A DNA stretch of 49,331 nucleotides from Bacillus methanolicus (lineage in GTDB: Bacteria > Bacillota > Bacilli > Bacillales > Cytobacillaceae). Location of the stretch: assembly GCF_008764295.1 (NCBI RefSeq), contig NZ_VTQX01000032.1, forward strand, positions 1-49,331, given 5' to 3'. A model generated the notes under the pieces. The model was not told where the DNA came from. It saw only the letters and a list, made by a program, of their open reading frames with translations, and made no database searches. This document shows positions 42,401 to 49,331 of this stretch, piece by piece. The position numbers were made by a program, and so were the translations under genes. Position 1 is the first letter of the stretch, and each line of letters starts with the position of its first letter.

Positions 42401-43531
42401 ATGAGGAAACCAAAAGTGTTAATTTTGACGGCTAATTATGGCAATGGCCATCTTCAAGTAGCGCATACACTTTATGAACGATTTTTACTTCATGATCGTG
42501 CTGATGTCAGTGTGAGAAATATTTATCAAGAAACGAATCCCCGTTTAAATGAATGGACAAGAAAGCTATATCTGAAAAGCTTTACAAAGAGCGGTAAATA
42601 TTTGTATCGTCTTTTTTACTATAGCAGTCAGGAAATAATAAAACGTCAAAATATTCTCCTTTTTCCTTATGGATATTCAACATTGAATAAAGTGATTGCA
42701 GAGGAGCAGCCTGATGTAATTATAAATACTTACCCTTCTTATGCTGTCGAATATTTTTCACAGAAAACAAATAAAATGATCCCCGCTTATACTGTCATGA
42801 CAGATTATTGCCTCCATCATGCATGGATCCAACCATCCATTGAGAAATATTATGTTGCAACAGGTGAACTTCAAAGAAAACTAGTCAATATCGGTGTGGA
42901 TAAAAGGAAAATTGCCGTTACAGGTATTCCCGTTGGAAAGCAGTTTGAAGATCGCTTGTCCCGACTAACTCTTTTAAATAAATATCAGTTGAATCCCAGC
43001 TTAAAAACAGTCTTAATCGTAGCGGGAGCATACGGTGTATCAAAAGAAATAAAGCAAATCTGTGAGAAATTACAGAAGAACGTAAATCTGCAAATTTTGG
43101 TTGTCTGTGGAAAGAATGAACAACTTTTTCACCAGTTGCAAGAGAAGTATCAGGAAGGCCATAACATCCGTTTATTCAAGTATGTTACTAATATGGCTGA
43201 ATTATTAACGATGGCTACTTGTGTCATAACAAAACCAGGTGGAATTATCTTATCAGAAGCTGTTGCTAAAAACGTTCCTGTTGTCTTATTGGGAGCAACG
43301 CCAGGACAAGAGAGGGAAAATGCATTGTTCTTTCTGCGTAATGGTGCTGCGTTATTTTGCGAAAAGCCGGGCCAGATTGTTGAAGAAACGGAGAAGCTCC
43401 TTCAAGATGATAAAAGGTTAATGAAGATGAGCTCCTCTTTGGAAAAGATACGAGTTCCTCGAGCGACCGAAACCATTATTGACGATATTTTAGATTCATA
43501 TTTCTGGAAAACGAAACAAGCCACACATTAA
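42401..43531 (+). CDS. ugtP: Processive diacylglycerol glucosyltransferase, UgtP-like
   Basis: 376 residues, GT28/MGDG-synthase fold. The N-terminal LILTANYGNGHLQVAHTLYE, TVMTDYCLHHAW and VATGELQRKL, together with the C-terminal donor-site MATCVITKPGGIILSEA and ATPGQERENALFF, correspond closely to B. subtilis UgtP. It transfers glucose from UDP-glucose to diacylglycerol to make glycolipids and the lipoteichoic acid anchor; UgtP also reports UDP-glucose to cell division. Cytoplasmic face of the membrane. The upstream PHO-box-like element would link it to phospholipid replacement in phosphate starvation. TTG 42398 is an alternative start. Confidence 0.88.
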   Translation: MRKPKVLILTANYGNGHLQVAHTLYERFLLHDRADVSVRNIYQETNPRLNEWTRKLYLKSFTKSGKYLYRLFYYSSQEIIKRQNILLFPYGYSTLNKVIAEEQPDVIINTYPSYAVEYFSQKTNKMIPAYTVMTDYCLHHAWIQPSIEKYYVATGELQRKLVNIGVDKRKIAVTGIPVGKQFEDRLSRLTLLNKYQLNPSLKTVLIVAGAYGVSKEIKQICEKLQKNVNLQILVVCGKNEQLFHQLQEKYQEGHNIRLFKYVTNMAELLTMATCVITKPGGIILSEAVAKNVPVVLLGATPGQERENALFFLRNGAALFCEKPGQIVEETEKLLQDDKRLMKMSSSLEKIRVPRATETIIDDILDSYFWKTKQATH

Positions 43532-43554
43532 AAATGTGAGGGAGGCTACGAGAT

Positions 43555-44511
43555 TTGGATACTTCGACGCATACAATAATGGGAATTGGCCTTGCAGGTC
43601 TATCATTTTTAGATCCGGCCGTTGCCGATCATCCAGAATTATTAGGTTCGCTCTTATTTTGTACGATCGTTGGCTCAAATGCTCCTGATGTGGATTACCT
43701 TTATAAATATAAAGGTAATGAAACCTATGTCAAAAAGCATCGCGGGGTTAGTCATTCCCTTTATTCTCAAGGGATATTATCATTTTTAATTGCAAGTATC
43801 GCAGCGGCTGGTACAGGTGGTTCTTATTTCCTTACCTTTTTGCTGTGGACGACGTTAGCAGTGATGCTGCATGTTTTGTTTGATGTCTGTAATATTTATG
43901 GAACTCAGGCACTTCTCCCGTTTTCAAAAAAATGGATAGCGATTAATATTTTGCCAATCTTTGATCCAATCATTACGTTTCTTCATATAGTGGGGATTTT
44001 ACTATGGATAATAGGCTTTCAGTCGGGAATAGTATTTTCAATTGTTTACTTGATTGTCTTCACCTATATGGTGTTTCGATATTATGAACACAGGAAGGTA
44101 ATAAAGGAATTGCATCGCCAAGGTGAACGAGATGTTACCTATACACTTCTGCCTACTTTTCGATGGAATGTGTGGGGAATTATTGCAAACGATCATGAAA
44201 AGTATAGATTGGGAAAATACGCAAACAAACAAATAACATGGTCCAAAGTATTAAAAAAAGAAAGTGATAAAAATGAAATTATTCAAGCTTCTAGAAATCA
44301 TTCTTTTATAGATTATTTAATGCTCCATTCATCTTTTATGCACGCTAAAATCATCCAAACAGAAGATGGTTATGAAGTCCATTGGTATGATCTGCGCTAT
44401 CAATGGAAAATCGACGAGCCTTTTATTGCAATTATTCAATTAGATAAAAAGTTAAATCTTATTAATAGCATGGTGAAAAGGGGGCTTTTAACCATTCCTG
44501 AAAGATCTTGA
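43555..44511 (+). CDS. YdjM/DUF457 membrane-bound metal-dependent hydrolase
   Basis: 318 residues. Starts DTSTHTIMGIGLAGLS, then SNAPDVDYLY, KKHRGVSHSL and MLHVLFDVCNIYG: the His/Asp pattern of the YdjM-type membrane-bound metal hydrolases (DUF457). Five or so membrane segments are followed by a soluble C-terminal domain from about residue 170. TTG 43555 follows GGGAGG. It lies 23 bp after the ugtP-like gene in the same operon. Function unknown; a lipid or envelope role is suggested by the partner gene. Confidence 0.85.
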   Translation: MDTSTHTIMGIGLAGLSFLDPAVADHPELLGSLLFCTIVGSNAPDVDYLYKYKGNETYVKKHRGVSHSLYSQGILSFLIASIAAAGTGGSYFLTFLLWTTLAVMLHVLFDVCNIYGTQALLPFSKKWIAINILPIFDPIITFLHIVGILLWIIGFQSGIVFSIVYLIVFTYMVFRYYEHRKVIKELHRQGERDVTYTLLPTFRWNVWGIIANDHEKYRLGKYANKQITWSKVLKKESDKNEIIQASRNHSFIDYLMLHSSFMHAKIIQTEDGYEVHWYDLRYQWKIDEPFIAIIQLDKKLNLINSMVKRGLLTIPERS

Positions 44512-44697
44512 CGGTTTTTCATTTAGCCAGTTAAACAAGTTTAATCCCATTTCCTGTGAAACCAAGGCTTGACACGCCTTTCAATATAACTGAAAGGTTT
44601 GTCTAATTCCGGTCGAGCCGATAAGAAGCAGGGAGTATCAGGAGGCTTGAAGAGTGCCCTCAAAGGCAGTGGCTGAGGAGTTAAGCTTAAAATGAAC
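44512..44697. other. Intergenic region with CTTTCA/TGAAAG hairpin
   Basis: CCTTTCA (44577-44583) and TGAAAGG (44591-44597) form a hairpin preceded by ACACG, like that at 21369-21393. No gene or other recognised element seen. Confidence 0.35.
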
Positions 44698-44765
44698 AAA
44701 AGACACCGAGAGTCTCGATGCCGTTTGTCAACAAGCTGAGACCCTCACAATTATGTGAAGGTCTC
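44698..44765 (-). terminator. Two tandem hairpins downstream of the small lipoprotein gene
   Basis: On the minus strand, 44765-44754 pairs with 44749-44738 (12 bp, one G-U). Further on, 44722-44715 pairs with 44709-44702 and is followed by TTTT. Either can terminate the gene at 44776-44925. Confidence 0.55.
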
Positions 44766-44775
44766 ACTGTATATT

Positions 44776-44925
44776 TTACTCATTTGTTTCTTCAGTTTCA
44801 GTTTCTGCAGGTGTTTCAGTTTCATTCTCCTCTGTATCAACCTCATTTTGGTCTGCACAACCTGTTAGAACTCCAGTGAGAAGTAAAGCTGCAAGCAATG
44901 TTAATGATAAATTCTTGAACTTCAA
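44776..44925 (-). CDS. Small acidic lipoprotein, 49 residues
   Basis: Starts with TTG at 44925 after GAGGTG. The signal peptide KFKNLSLTLLAALLLTGV ends in a lipobox LTGC with Cys near residue 23. The mature part (26 residues) is almost entirely D, E, T, N and P with repeated ETET units. The strongly acidic, disordered tail is common in small Bacillus lipoproteins. Function unknown. It is transcribed divergently from the PHP gene, sharing the 342-bp upstream region that includes the PHO box. Confidence 0.8.
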   Translation of the reverse strand: MKFKNLSLTLLAALLLTGVLTGCADQNEVDTEENETETPAETETEETNE

Positions 44926-45135
44926 AAGAATCACCTCATTAAGTAGATTTTTTTGGTACTACCTTAGTGTAGATCCAGATTATTAATGGAATATAAATAG
45001 CTATTCTAATTTCTGTTAATTATTTCCGGTAAATACGACCTAAATTAGCAACAAAAATGGTAAGACTTAGCGCCCATAATTAGCACGTACTCTAGCTTTG
45101 CAAACTAAAAATGAAAGGAACTATTGAAATTTTTC

Positions 45136-45200
45136 TTAACAATCCCTTAAAAAGAACTTAACTTCCGCTTAACCATTTGTACTTGGTGCCAAGTTATTCT
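45136..45200 (+). promoter_or_regulatory. PHO box and promoter of the PHP operon
   Basis: Four hexamers, TTAACA (45136-45141), TTAAAA (45147-45152), TTAACT (45158-45163) and TTAACC (45169-45174), are each 11 bp apart. TATTCT (45195-45200) follows after 20 bp. This is the textbook Bacillus PhoP-activated layout (four TTAACA-like repeats with 5-bp spacers). Confidence 0.85.
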
Positions 45201-45267
45201 TGAATTAAGGAACGTCGGTACATGGATGTGATTCACATAGATTAAATATAAAGAGGAGGTAGCCATC

Positions 45268-46113
45268 ATGAAGGTAGAATTTCACTGTCATACTAATATT
45301 TCGGATTGTCCACTATCAATTGAGGAAGTATTAGAGTTGGCTTTACTGCAAAATGTAAGTCATTTGGCGATAACAAACCATGATACAACAAAAGGTTTGG
45401 AAGATGCGGTTAAAGTGGGAAAGAAGTATGGAATTGAAATTATTCCGGGAATTGAAGTGTCAGGCTATGACTTTCAAAGGGGAAAAAGAGTTCATATATT
45501 GGGCTATTTTATTGAGCCTGGGCATGCGGCGATTGAGGCGATATGCGGTCCACTTGTAGAACAAAGACACGAGATTTCAAAGGAAATGGTTCAAAGACTA
45601 ATAGATAGCGGTTATGATATTACTTGGGAAAGATGTTTAGAGATCGCTCGTGGAGGAACGGGTGTATACAAACAGCACATCATGCAGGTTTTAATAGAAA
45701 AAAAATATACGAATTCTATTTACGGTTCACTTTATAAAAAGTTATTTAATAGAAAGCCCCCGGGTATCGCGTTTATTCCAATGCAATATATTGACGCGAA
45801 AGAAGCTGTTAAGATGATTCGGCAAGCAGGTGGTGTTCCAGTGTTAGCTCACCCAGGCCAATATGGAAATTTTGATATCGTTCCGGAATTGGTGGAAGCC
45901 GGACTAGAAGGAATTGAGGTTTGGCACCCACTTCATAACAAAGAGCATGAAGAGCAAGGAAAACAGTTGGCAGAGGAATATGATCTTGTCATGACAGGCG
46001 GTTCTGATTTTCATGGGGCGTATGGGGAAAAGCCAGTTCTGATTGGAAGTAAAAGTCCGGGTATTGAAACATTGCATGCTCTACAATTACGTAAAGAAAG
46101 GTTGAATGTTTAA
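45268..46113 (+). CDS. PHP-domain phosphoesterase
   Basis: 281 residues, complete PHP fold. Metal ligands: [45 protein letters not shown] and [12 protein letters not shown]. Relatives hydrolyse nucleoside or sugar phosphates, short oligonucleotides, or phosphonate-pathway esters. AGGAGG precedes ATG 45268. It overlaps the hexapeptide transferase gene by 8 bp and has the strongest PHO box in the window. Release of phosphate from an organic ester under phosphate starvation is the simplest role (inferred). Confidence 0.88.
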   Translation: MKVEFHCHTNISDCPLSIEEVLELALLQNVSHLAITNHDTTKGLEDAVKVGKKYGIEIIPGIEVSGYDFQRGKRVHILGYFIEPGHAAIEAICGPLVEQRHEISKEMVQRLIDSGYDITWERCLEIARGGTGVYKQHIMQVLIEKKYTNSIYGSLYKKLFNRKPPGIAFIPMQYIDAKEAVKMIRQAGGVPVLAHPGQYGNFDIVPELVEAGLEGIEVWHPLHNKEHEEQGKQLAEEYDLVMTGGSDFHGAYGEKPVLIGSKSPGIETLHALQLRKERLNV

Positions 46114-46747
46114 TATGCCTCTTATCTATCAGCCTAATGAGGAAAGGAAATTGTCAACCACTCCTAGTATCGATCCCACGAGTCAAATTATTGATAGCTT
46201 TGCTGGGGCATGGACATCAATAGGTGCAAATAATAAGATTGTAGAATCTTCTTTTGGGGATTACACTTATACGATGGACGATGTGACTGTCAATTATTCA
46301 GAAATCGGTAAATTTTGTTCTATTGCTTCTCATGTATGTATTAACCCTGTGCAACATCCAATGGAACGGGTAACGCAACATCACATGACTTATCGAAAAA
46401 TTGCCTATTGCCTTGATGATAAGGACGATGAGGAATTTTTTGAGTGGCGCCGTACCAAAAAAGTGAAAATAGGGCATGATGTTTGGATTGGACATGGAGC
46501 GATCATTATGAAGGATGTGGAGATTGGAACAGGTGCTGTTATTGGCTCTGGGGCGGTGGTGACGAAAGATGTTGATCCGTATATGATCGTTGTCGGAACA
46601 CCGGCTAGGCCGTTAAAGAGGCGATTTCCACAAGAAATATCTGCTAAATTAATGAAAATTGCTTGGTGGAATTGGTCGAGAGATATGCTTGAAACCTATT
46701 TTGAAGATTTCAATGATATGGAAACATTTATTAAAAAGCATGGGTGA
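46106..46747 (+). CDS. Hexapeptide-repeat acetyltransferase, phosphonate-metabolism type
   Basis: 213 residues with left-handed beta-helix hexapeptide repeats: [35 protein letters not shown] and [20 protein letters not shown]. The catalytic His of this acetyltransferase group is expected in NPVQHPMER. The organisation resembles transferases placed in phosphonate operons (TIGR03308-type, from memory). It overlaps the PHP gene by eight bases, so the two form an operon ended by the terminator at 46765-46787. Acetylation of an amino-phosphonate, or another small acceptor, is inferred. Confidence 0.8.
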   Translation: MFNMPLIYQPNEERKLSTTPSIDPTSQIIDSFAGAWTSIGANNKIVESSFGDYTYTMDDVTVNYSEIGKFCSIASHVCINPVQHPMERVTQHHMTYRKIAYCLDDKDDEEFFEWRRTKKVKIGHDVWIGHGAIIMKDVEIGTGAVIGSGAVVTKDVDPYMIVVGTPARPLKRRFPQEISAKLMKIAWWNWSRDMLETYFEDFNDMETFIKKHG

Positions 46748-46764
46748 AGTACAATAAATGGTGT

Positions 46765-46787
46765 GCCCTAATTAGCTAGGGCTTTTT
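46765..46787 (+). terminator. Terminator of the PHP/hexapeptide operon
   Basis: GCCCTA (46765-46770) pairs with TAGGGC (46777-46782), followed by TTTTT (46783-46787). Confidence 0.75.
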
Positions 46788-46880
46788 CTAGTTAATATGG
46801 ATGCCATAAACTACAAGTTGGTGCGTAGATATTTTTTTGAAAATTTTTAAAAATGGTGTGGCGGATGGAAGGAGGGGCAA

Positions 46881-47492
46881 ATGAAAAAAGATCGGTTAAT
46901 TAAAAAATTTGATAAACAAGCAAAAATGTATGAAAACAATCAACATAATCACAGAATTGCCAGATGGAGAAAAGAATTGATTACAAATGCATACGGAAAA
47001 GTGTTGGAAGTGGGGGTTGGAGCCGGGGCGAATTTTCCTTACTATAATCGAGCAAATGTTGAAATTACAGGTGTTGATTTTAGTTCTGAGATGATAAAAA
47101 GTGCAAAAAGAGCTGCAGACAGGTTTCAAGTGAAAGCAGAGTTTATGACAGAGGATCTCGAAGAGTTAACGTTTGCAGATAATTCTTTCGATTGCATTGT
47201 ATCGACTCTTTCTCTTTGCAGCTACGCTGACCCCATTGCCGTATTACGAAAATTCAACCGTTGGTGCTGTGCGGGAGGACGCGTACTGCTGATGGAGCAT
47301 GGTCTGAGCTCTAATCCATTGCTTTCCCTTGCTCAAAAAATCATAGATCCAGTTTATAAACAAATCTCTGGGTGTCATTGTAATCGCAATTTTCCTGAAC
47401 TTATGAAAAAATCAAATCTTCAAGTTGAACATATGGAACGGTACTGGTCAGATATCCTTGTTATAATACAGGCAAGGCCATTAAAAGAGTAG
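46881..47492 (+). CDS. Class I SAM-dependent methyltransferase, METTL7/PmtA-like
   Basis: 203 residues. Motif I KVLEVGVGAGANFPYYN, acidic motif II GVDFSSEM, and post-motif IVSTLSLCSYADP are typical of the UbiE/PmtA/METTL7 group. The late segment SGCHCNRNFPELM is a further feature of METTL7-like enzymes. Substrate may be a lipid or thiol. GGAGGGG precedes the ATG. It lies 114 bp before the PhnF-like regulator gene; no PHO box was found before it. Confidence 0.82.
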   Translation: MKKDRLIKKFDKQAKMYENNQHNHRIARWRKELITNAYGKVLEVGVGAGANFPYYNRANVEITGVDFSSEMIKSAKRAADRFQVKAEFMTEDLEELTFADNSFDCIVSTLSLCSYADPIAVLRKFNRWCCAGGRVLLMEHGLSSNPLLSLAQKIIDPVYKQISGCHCNRNFPELMKKSNLQVEHMERYWSDILVIIQARPLKE

Positions 47493-47553
47493 CTAAATTA
47501 TTGATCGGCCTTGTTGTGTAGAATAAGTTTCTTATCGGAAGCTATTTACAAAA

Positions 47554-47596
47554 TTAACATCGGTGTAACACAAAGTTTAAAATCAATCGCTATACT
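47554..47596 (+). promoter_or_regulatory. Candidate PHO box and promoter of PhnF-like regulator
   Basis: TTAACA (47554-47559), GTAACA (47565-47570) and TTTAAA (47576-47581) lie in an 11-bp phase. TATACT (47591-47596) follows the second box after 20 bp. Confidence 0.6.
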
Positions 47597-47629
47597 TGTT
47601 TTAGATTGTTCAAAGGGGGATTAGCCAAA

Positions 47630-48331
47630 TTGTCTGAAAAAGCAATATTGGTTGATACAATAATTTCGAAAATACGAAAAGGAATTTATAAACCGAATGA
47701 TAAGCTGCCTTCTGAAAATGAATTGGCAGATTATTATCAAGTACCGAGAATCGTTGTTCGTAAAGCATATGAGCGCCTGCAAGAGCTTGGTTATATTTTT
47801 TCGAAACAAGGAAAAGGGAGCTATGTTCAAAATCAAAAGCTGCAAATTCCTCTCGTTTTAACGGGAGATGTTAGCTTTAGTGAGAAAATGCAAGAACTGA
47901 ATTATCGCTTTGAAACAAAGAATATTGCTTGTGAAGAGATTGCCTACGATACTTCCATCTTTCATGCTTTAAACGCTGAAAAAAATGCAGCTGTATATAA
48001 AATTAGTCGCTTGCGCATTGTAGAAGATTTGCCGATAGCGGTGCATAGTTCTTATTTATCCCAAACTGTTTTTGCCAATATTATGAGGGAGGGGAGTGAG
48101 ATTTCCTCCATCTTTCAATTTTTCCGCAAACAGGGCTATAGCGACTTTGAAGCGCTGAAAACAAAGCTGACTGTCATCTTCCCCAATAAAAAGGAAAGAG
48201 AACTGCTAAAATGCCCTAGCCTTGTACCACTGTTAAGCTTAGAATCAGGCTGCATAGATCGGAGAACAGGGCAGGTGTTGGAGTATTCGCAAAATATTTA
48301 CAGAAGTGACTGCTTCACTTATATTATTTAA
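47630..48331 (+). CDS. GntR/HutC-family regulator, PhnF-like
   Basis: 233 residues. N-terminal winged helix-turn-helix (ISKIRKGIYKPNDKLPSENE, YYQVPRIVVRKAYERL, KQGKGSYV) and C-terminal UTRA effector domain (about 80-230). The overall form is that of PhnF/YurK regulators, which commonly control phosphonate or amino-sugar genes. TTG 47630 is taken as start because AAAGGGGGA lies nine bases upstream; TTG 47606 has none. A candidate PHO box lies upstream, so PhoP may control it. Its targets may include the PHP or phn operons, but no matching operator was found. Confidence 0.82.
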   Translation: MSEKAILVDTIISKIRKGIYKPNDKLPSENELADYYQVPRIVVRKAYERLQELGYIFSKQGKGSYVQNQKLQIPLVLTGDVSFSEKMQELNYRFETKNIACEEIAYDTSIFHALNAEKNAAVYKISRLRIVEDLPIAVHSSYLSQTVFANIMREGSEISSIFQFFRKQGYSDFEALKTKLTVIFPNKKERELLKCPSLVPLLSLESGCIDRRTGQVLEYSQNIYRSDCFTYII

Positions 48332-48340
48332 ATTCCTCGC

Positions 48341-48374
48341 AAAAAAAGAGAAATCAAGGTGATTTCTCCGTTTT
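48341..48374. terminator. Bidirectional terminator between convergent GntR genes
   Basis: GAGAAATCA (48348-48356) pairs with TGATTTCTC (48360-48368). An A run on the left (T run on the minus strand) and TTTT on the right allow use in both directions. Confidence 0.75.
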
Positions 48375-48401
48375 GTGCCAAATAAATGTTTAAGCCACTA
48401 A

Positions 48402-49067
48402 TTAAAAAGACTCGGAACTTTTAATATACTTACCAAAGTGCTCCTGGAAATCTAGCGAGTTTATATCTGCTTGTAGGTGATGACGTACGAGCTCGGCAAT
48501 TTTCTCTGTTTCGCCTTGGACAAGAAGACCAATCATCAATTCATGCTCTTTATGGATTTCTGCTAGTTTGTCTTTTCGATGCATATTAAGTCGTCTGAAT
48601 CTTATATAGTGAACTTGAAACTGCTGTATTAAACTCCATAGAAATCCTCTCCCAGCAAGATCATATAAAGTTTTATGAAAAGCATCATCGAGCTGGAGAA
48701 ATTTCTCTAAACCATCTTCTTCATCGATGCATTCTTTTTGTTTGGCAAGAATTGTTTTTAATTCATGCAACCCCTTTAATGGAAGATGATCTTTTAATTC
48801 CTTCATAATTTCTTTTTCCAATGTACTTCTTAAGAAAATAAGCTGCTCGACAGATTCAAGATCGATATAAGAAACAATGCTGCCCTTTTTCGGATAAATA
48901 TTAATGTAATCTTCTAAGGACAACTGTTTAAGAATATCGCGAATCGGAGTACGTGAGATTTGGTAGCGTTCGGATAATGTCGTTTCACTAATAATGGTTC
49001 CAGGCTTTAACTGTAAGGAAAGGATATCCCTTTTCAACTCATTCATAATTTCCTCTTTTAAGGACAT
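48402..49067 (-). CDS. GntR/FadR-family regulator with FCD domain
   Basis: 221 residues. Winged helix-turn-helix (LKPGTIISETTLSERYQISR, PIRDILKQLSLEDYINIYP) and an all-helical FCD effector domain (about 75-215) with metal-binding Asp and His residues (LDDAFHKTLYDLAG, EHELMIGLLVQG, HHLQADINSL). FCD regulators respond to organic acids such as gluconate, lactate or glucuronate. Two TNGTNNACNA-like sites lie near it (49104-49113 and 49233-49242). The ATG at 49067 has no clear ribosome binding site; the internal ATG at 49046 follows AAGAGG and could be the real start. Confidence 0.88.
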   Translation of the reverse strand: MSLKEEIMNELKRDILSLQLKPGTIISETTLSERYQISRTPIRDILKQLSLEDYINIYPKKGSIVSYIDLESVEQLIFLRSTLEKEIMKELKDHLPLKGLHELKTILAKQKECIDEEDGLEKFLQLDDAFHKTLYDLAGRGFLWSLIQQFQVHYIRFRRLNMHRKDKLAEIHKEHELMIGLLVQGETEKIAELVRHHLQADINSLDFQEHFGKYIKSSESF

Positions 49068-49103
49068 GTTAAAACCAACTTTCTTTTGAAATGATTCTTA
49101 CAC

Positions 49104-49113
49104 TAGTATACAT
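49104..49113 (-). promoter_or_regulatory. Candidate FCD-GntR operator before its own gene
   Basis: TAGTATACAT matches TNGTATACNA except the last base and lies 37 bp upstream of the regulator start, consistent with autoregulation. Confidence 0.5.
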
Positions 49114-49193
49114 GTTAAATAGTACGAAATCTATAGGGAACATCAGTTAATATCGCAATGGGACAAGCACTATGATGTTTTCTTAAAAATTGA

Positions 49194-49242
49194 TTGACAA
49201 TAGAACAGGGTGTGATTTATGATCGGTTTGGCTTGTATACAA
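49194..49242 (+). promoter_or_regulatory. Repressible promoter reading out of the window
   Basis: TTGACA (49194-49199), 18-bp spacer and TATGAT (49218-49223) form a promoter. TTGTATACAA (49233-49242), inside the perfect palindrome CTTGTATACAAG, overlaps the expected start and matches the FadR/FCD-type consensus. A target operon beyond the right edge is inferred. Confidence 0.7.
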
Positions 49243-49256
49243 GTCAAACTCTTTTT

Positions 49257-49270
49257 TGTAAGCGTTTAGT
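49257..49270 (+). promoter_or_regulatory. cre-like element after right-edge promoter
   Basis: TGTAAGCGTTTAGT matches the CcpA site (TGWAANCGNTNWCA) at all positions except the last two. Its left half is the same as the cre-like element at the sugar-operon promoter (5069-5083, minus strand), suggesting catabolite repression of a carbon-source operon. Confidence 0.45.
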
Positions 49271-49331
49271 AGACTCTCGGAAATTAAGTAACTGATTCTG
49301 GGTCTTTTGGGGGATGAAAGCAATACTTATG

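Noticed and set aside
44512..44775. Riboswitch or mobile element in the region after the DUF457 gene
   Set aside because: Only small hairpins were found; no conserved riboswitch core, transposase fragment or target duplication was recognised.

Overview
The window looks like chromosome of a low-GC, endospore-former-type Firmicute (Bacillaceae). AT-rich intergenic DNA, strong AGGAGG-type ribosome binding sites, frequent TTG/GTG starts, Bacillus-like gene families (YkoH/PepSY, UgtP, RocB, HxlAB, PhoP-type PHO boxes) and compact intrinsic terminators support this. No rRNA, tRNA, intact insertion sequence or prophage was seen.

Layout. 1-2.9 kb: sensor kinase and two PepSY proteins, resembling the ykoGHIJ locus of B. 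subtilis; both PepSY genes have the same TTCTCAT direct-repeat operator. 3-4.4 kb: aldo/keto reductase and GNAT acetyltransferase. 4.4-5.07 kb: non-coding stretch with a very long hairpin and a 52-bp repeat. 5.07-12.2 kb: a sugar catabolic locus (PfkB/KDG-type kinase, PTS EIIBC and EIIA, a beta-propeller glycosidase-like protein, LacI regulator, and a 3-hexulose-6-phosphate synthase/6-phospho-3-hexuloisomerase pair) whose two operons share one LacI-type operator sequence. 12.5-15.8 kb: DUF1456 protein, YgjP-type metalloprotease, NmrA-like SDR and LysR regulator. 15.9-21.3 kb: cytosolic 5'-nucleotidase-like phosphoesterase divergent from phnDCEE. 21.6-29.8 kb: two paralogous guanidino-group hydrolases around a polar amino acid ABC transporter, divergent from a RocB-like/XRE-cupin/amidohydrolase operon. 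29.9-31.5 kb: GntR plus DUF1648 membrane protein. 31.8-32.6 kb: methyltransferase. 32.65-33.76 kb: a type I-C-like CRISPR array of 14 identical repeats with no cas genes in the window. 33.8-38.6 kb: lipoprotein, MarR, a decayed gene, an ABC exporter and two small membrane proteins. 38.9-48.3 kb: ppx/ppk, ugtP-like glycosyltransferase with a DUF457 membrane protein, a small lipoprotein, a PHP phosphoesterase with a phosphonate-type hexapeptide transferase, a methyltransferase and a PhnF-like GntR regulator. The right edge holds an FCD-type GntR gene and a repressible promoter reading out of the window.

The main theme is phosphorus. Candidate PHO boxes (TTAACA-like hexamers every 11 bp) precede phnD, ppk, ugtP, the PHP operon and the PhnF-like regulator. 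In four of the five a good -10-like hexamer lies 20 bp after one of the boxes. Together these suggest a phosphate-starvation regulon: phosphonate uptake, polyphosphate turnover, glycolipid synthesis and organophosphate processing. The least familiar pathways are the hxlAB-linked sugar locus and the twin guanidino-hydrolase locus; the substrates of both are unknown from sequence alone.
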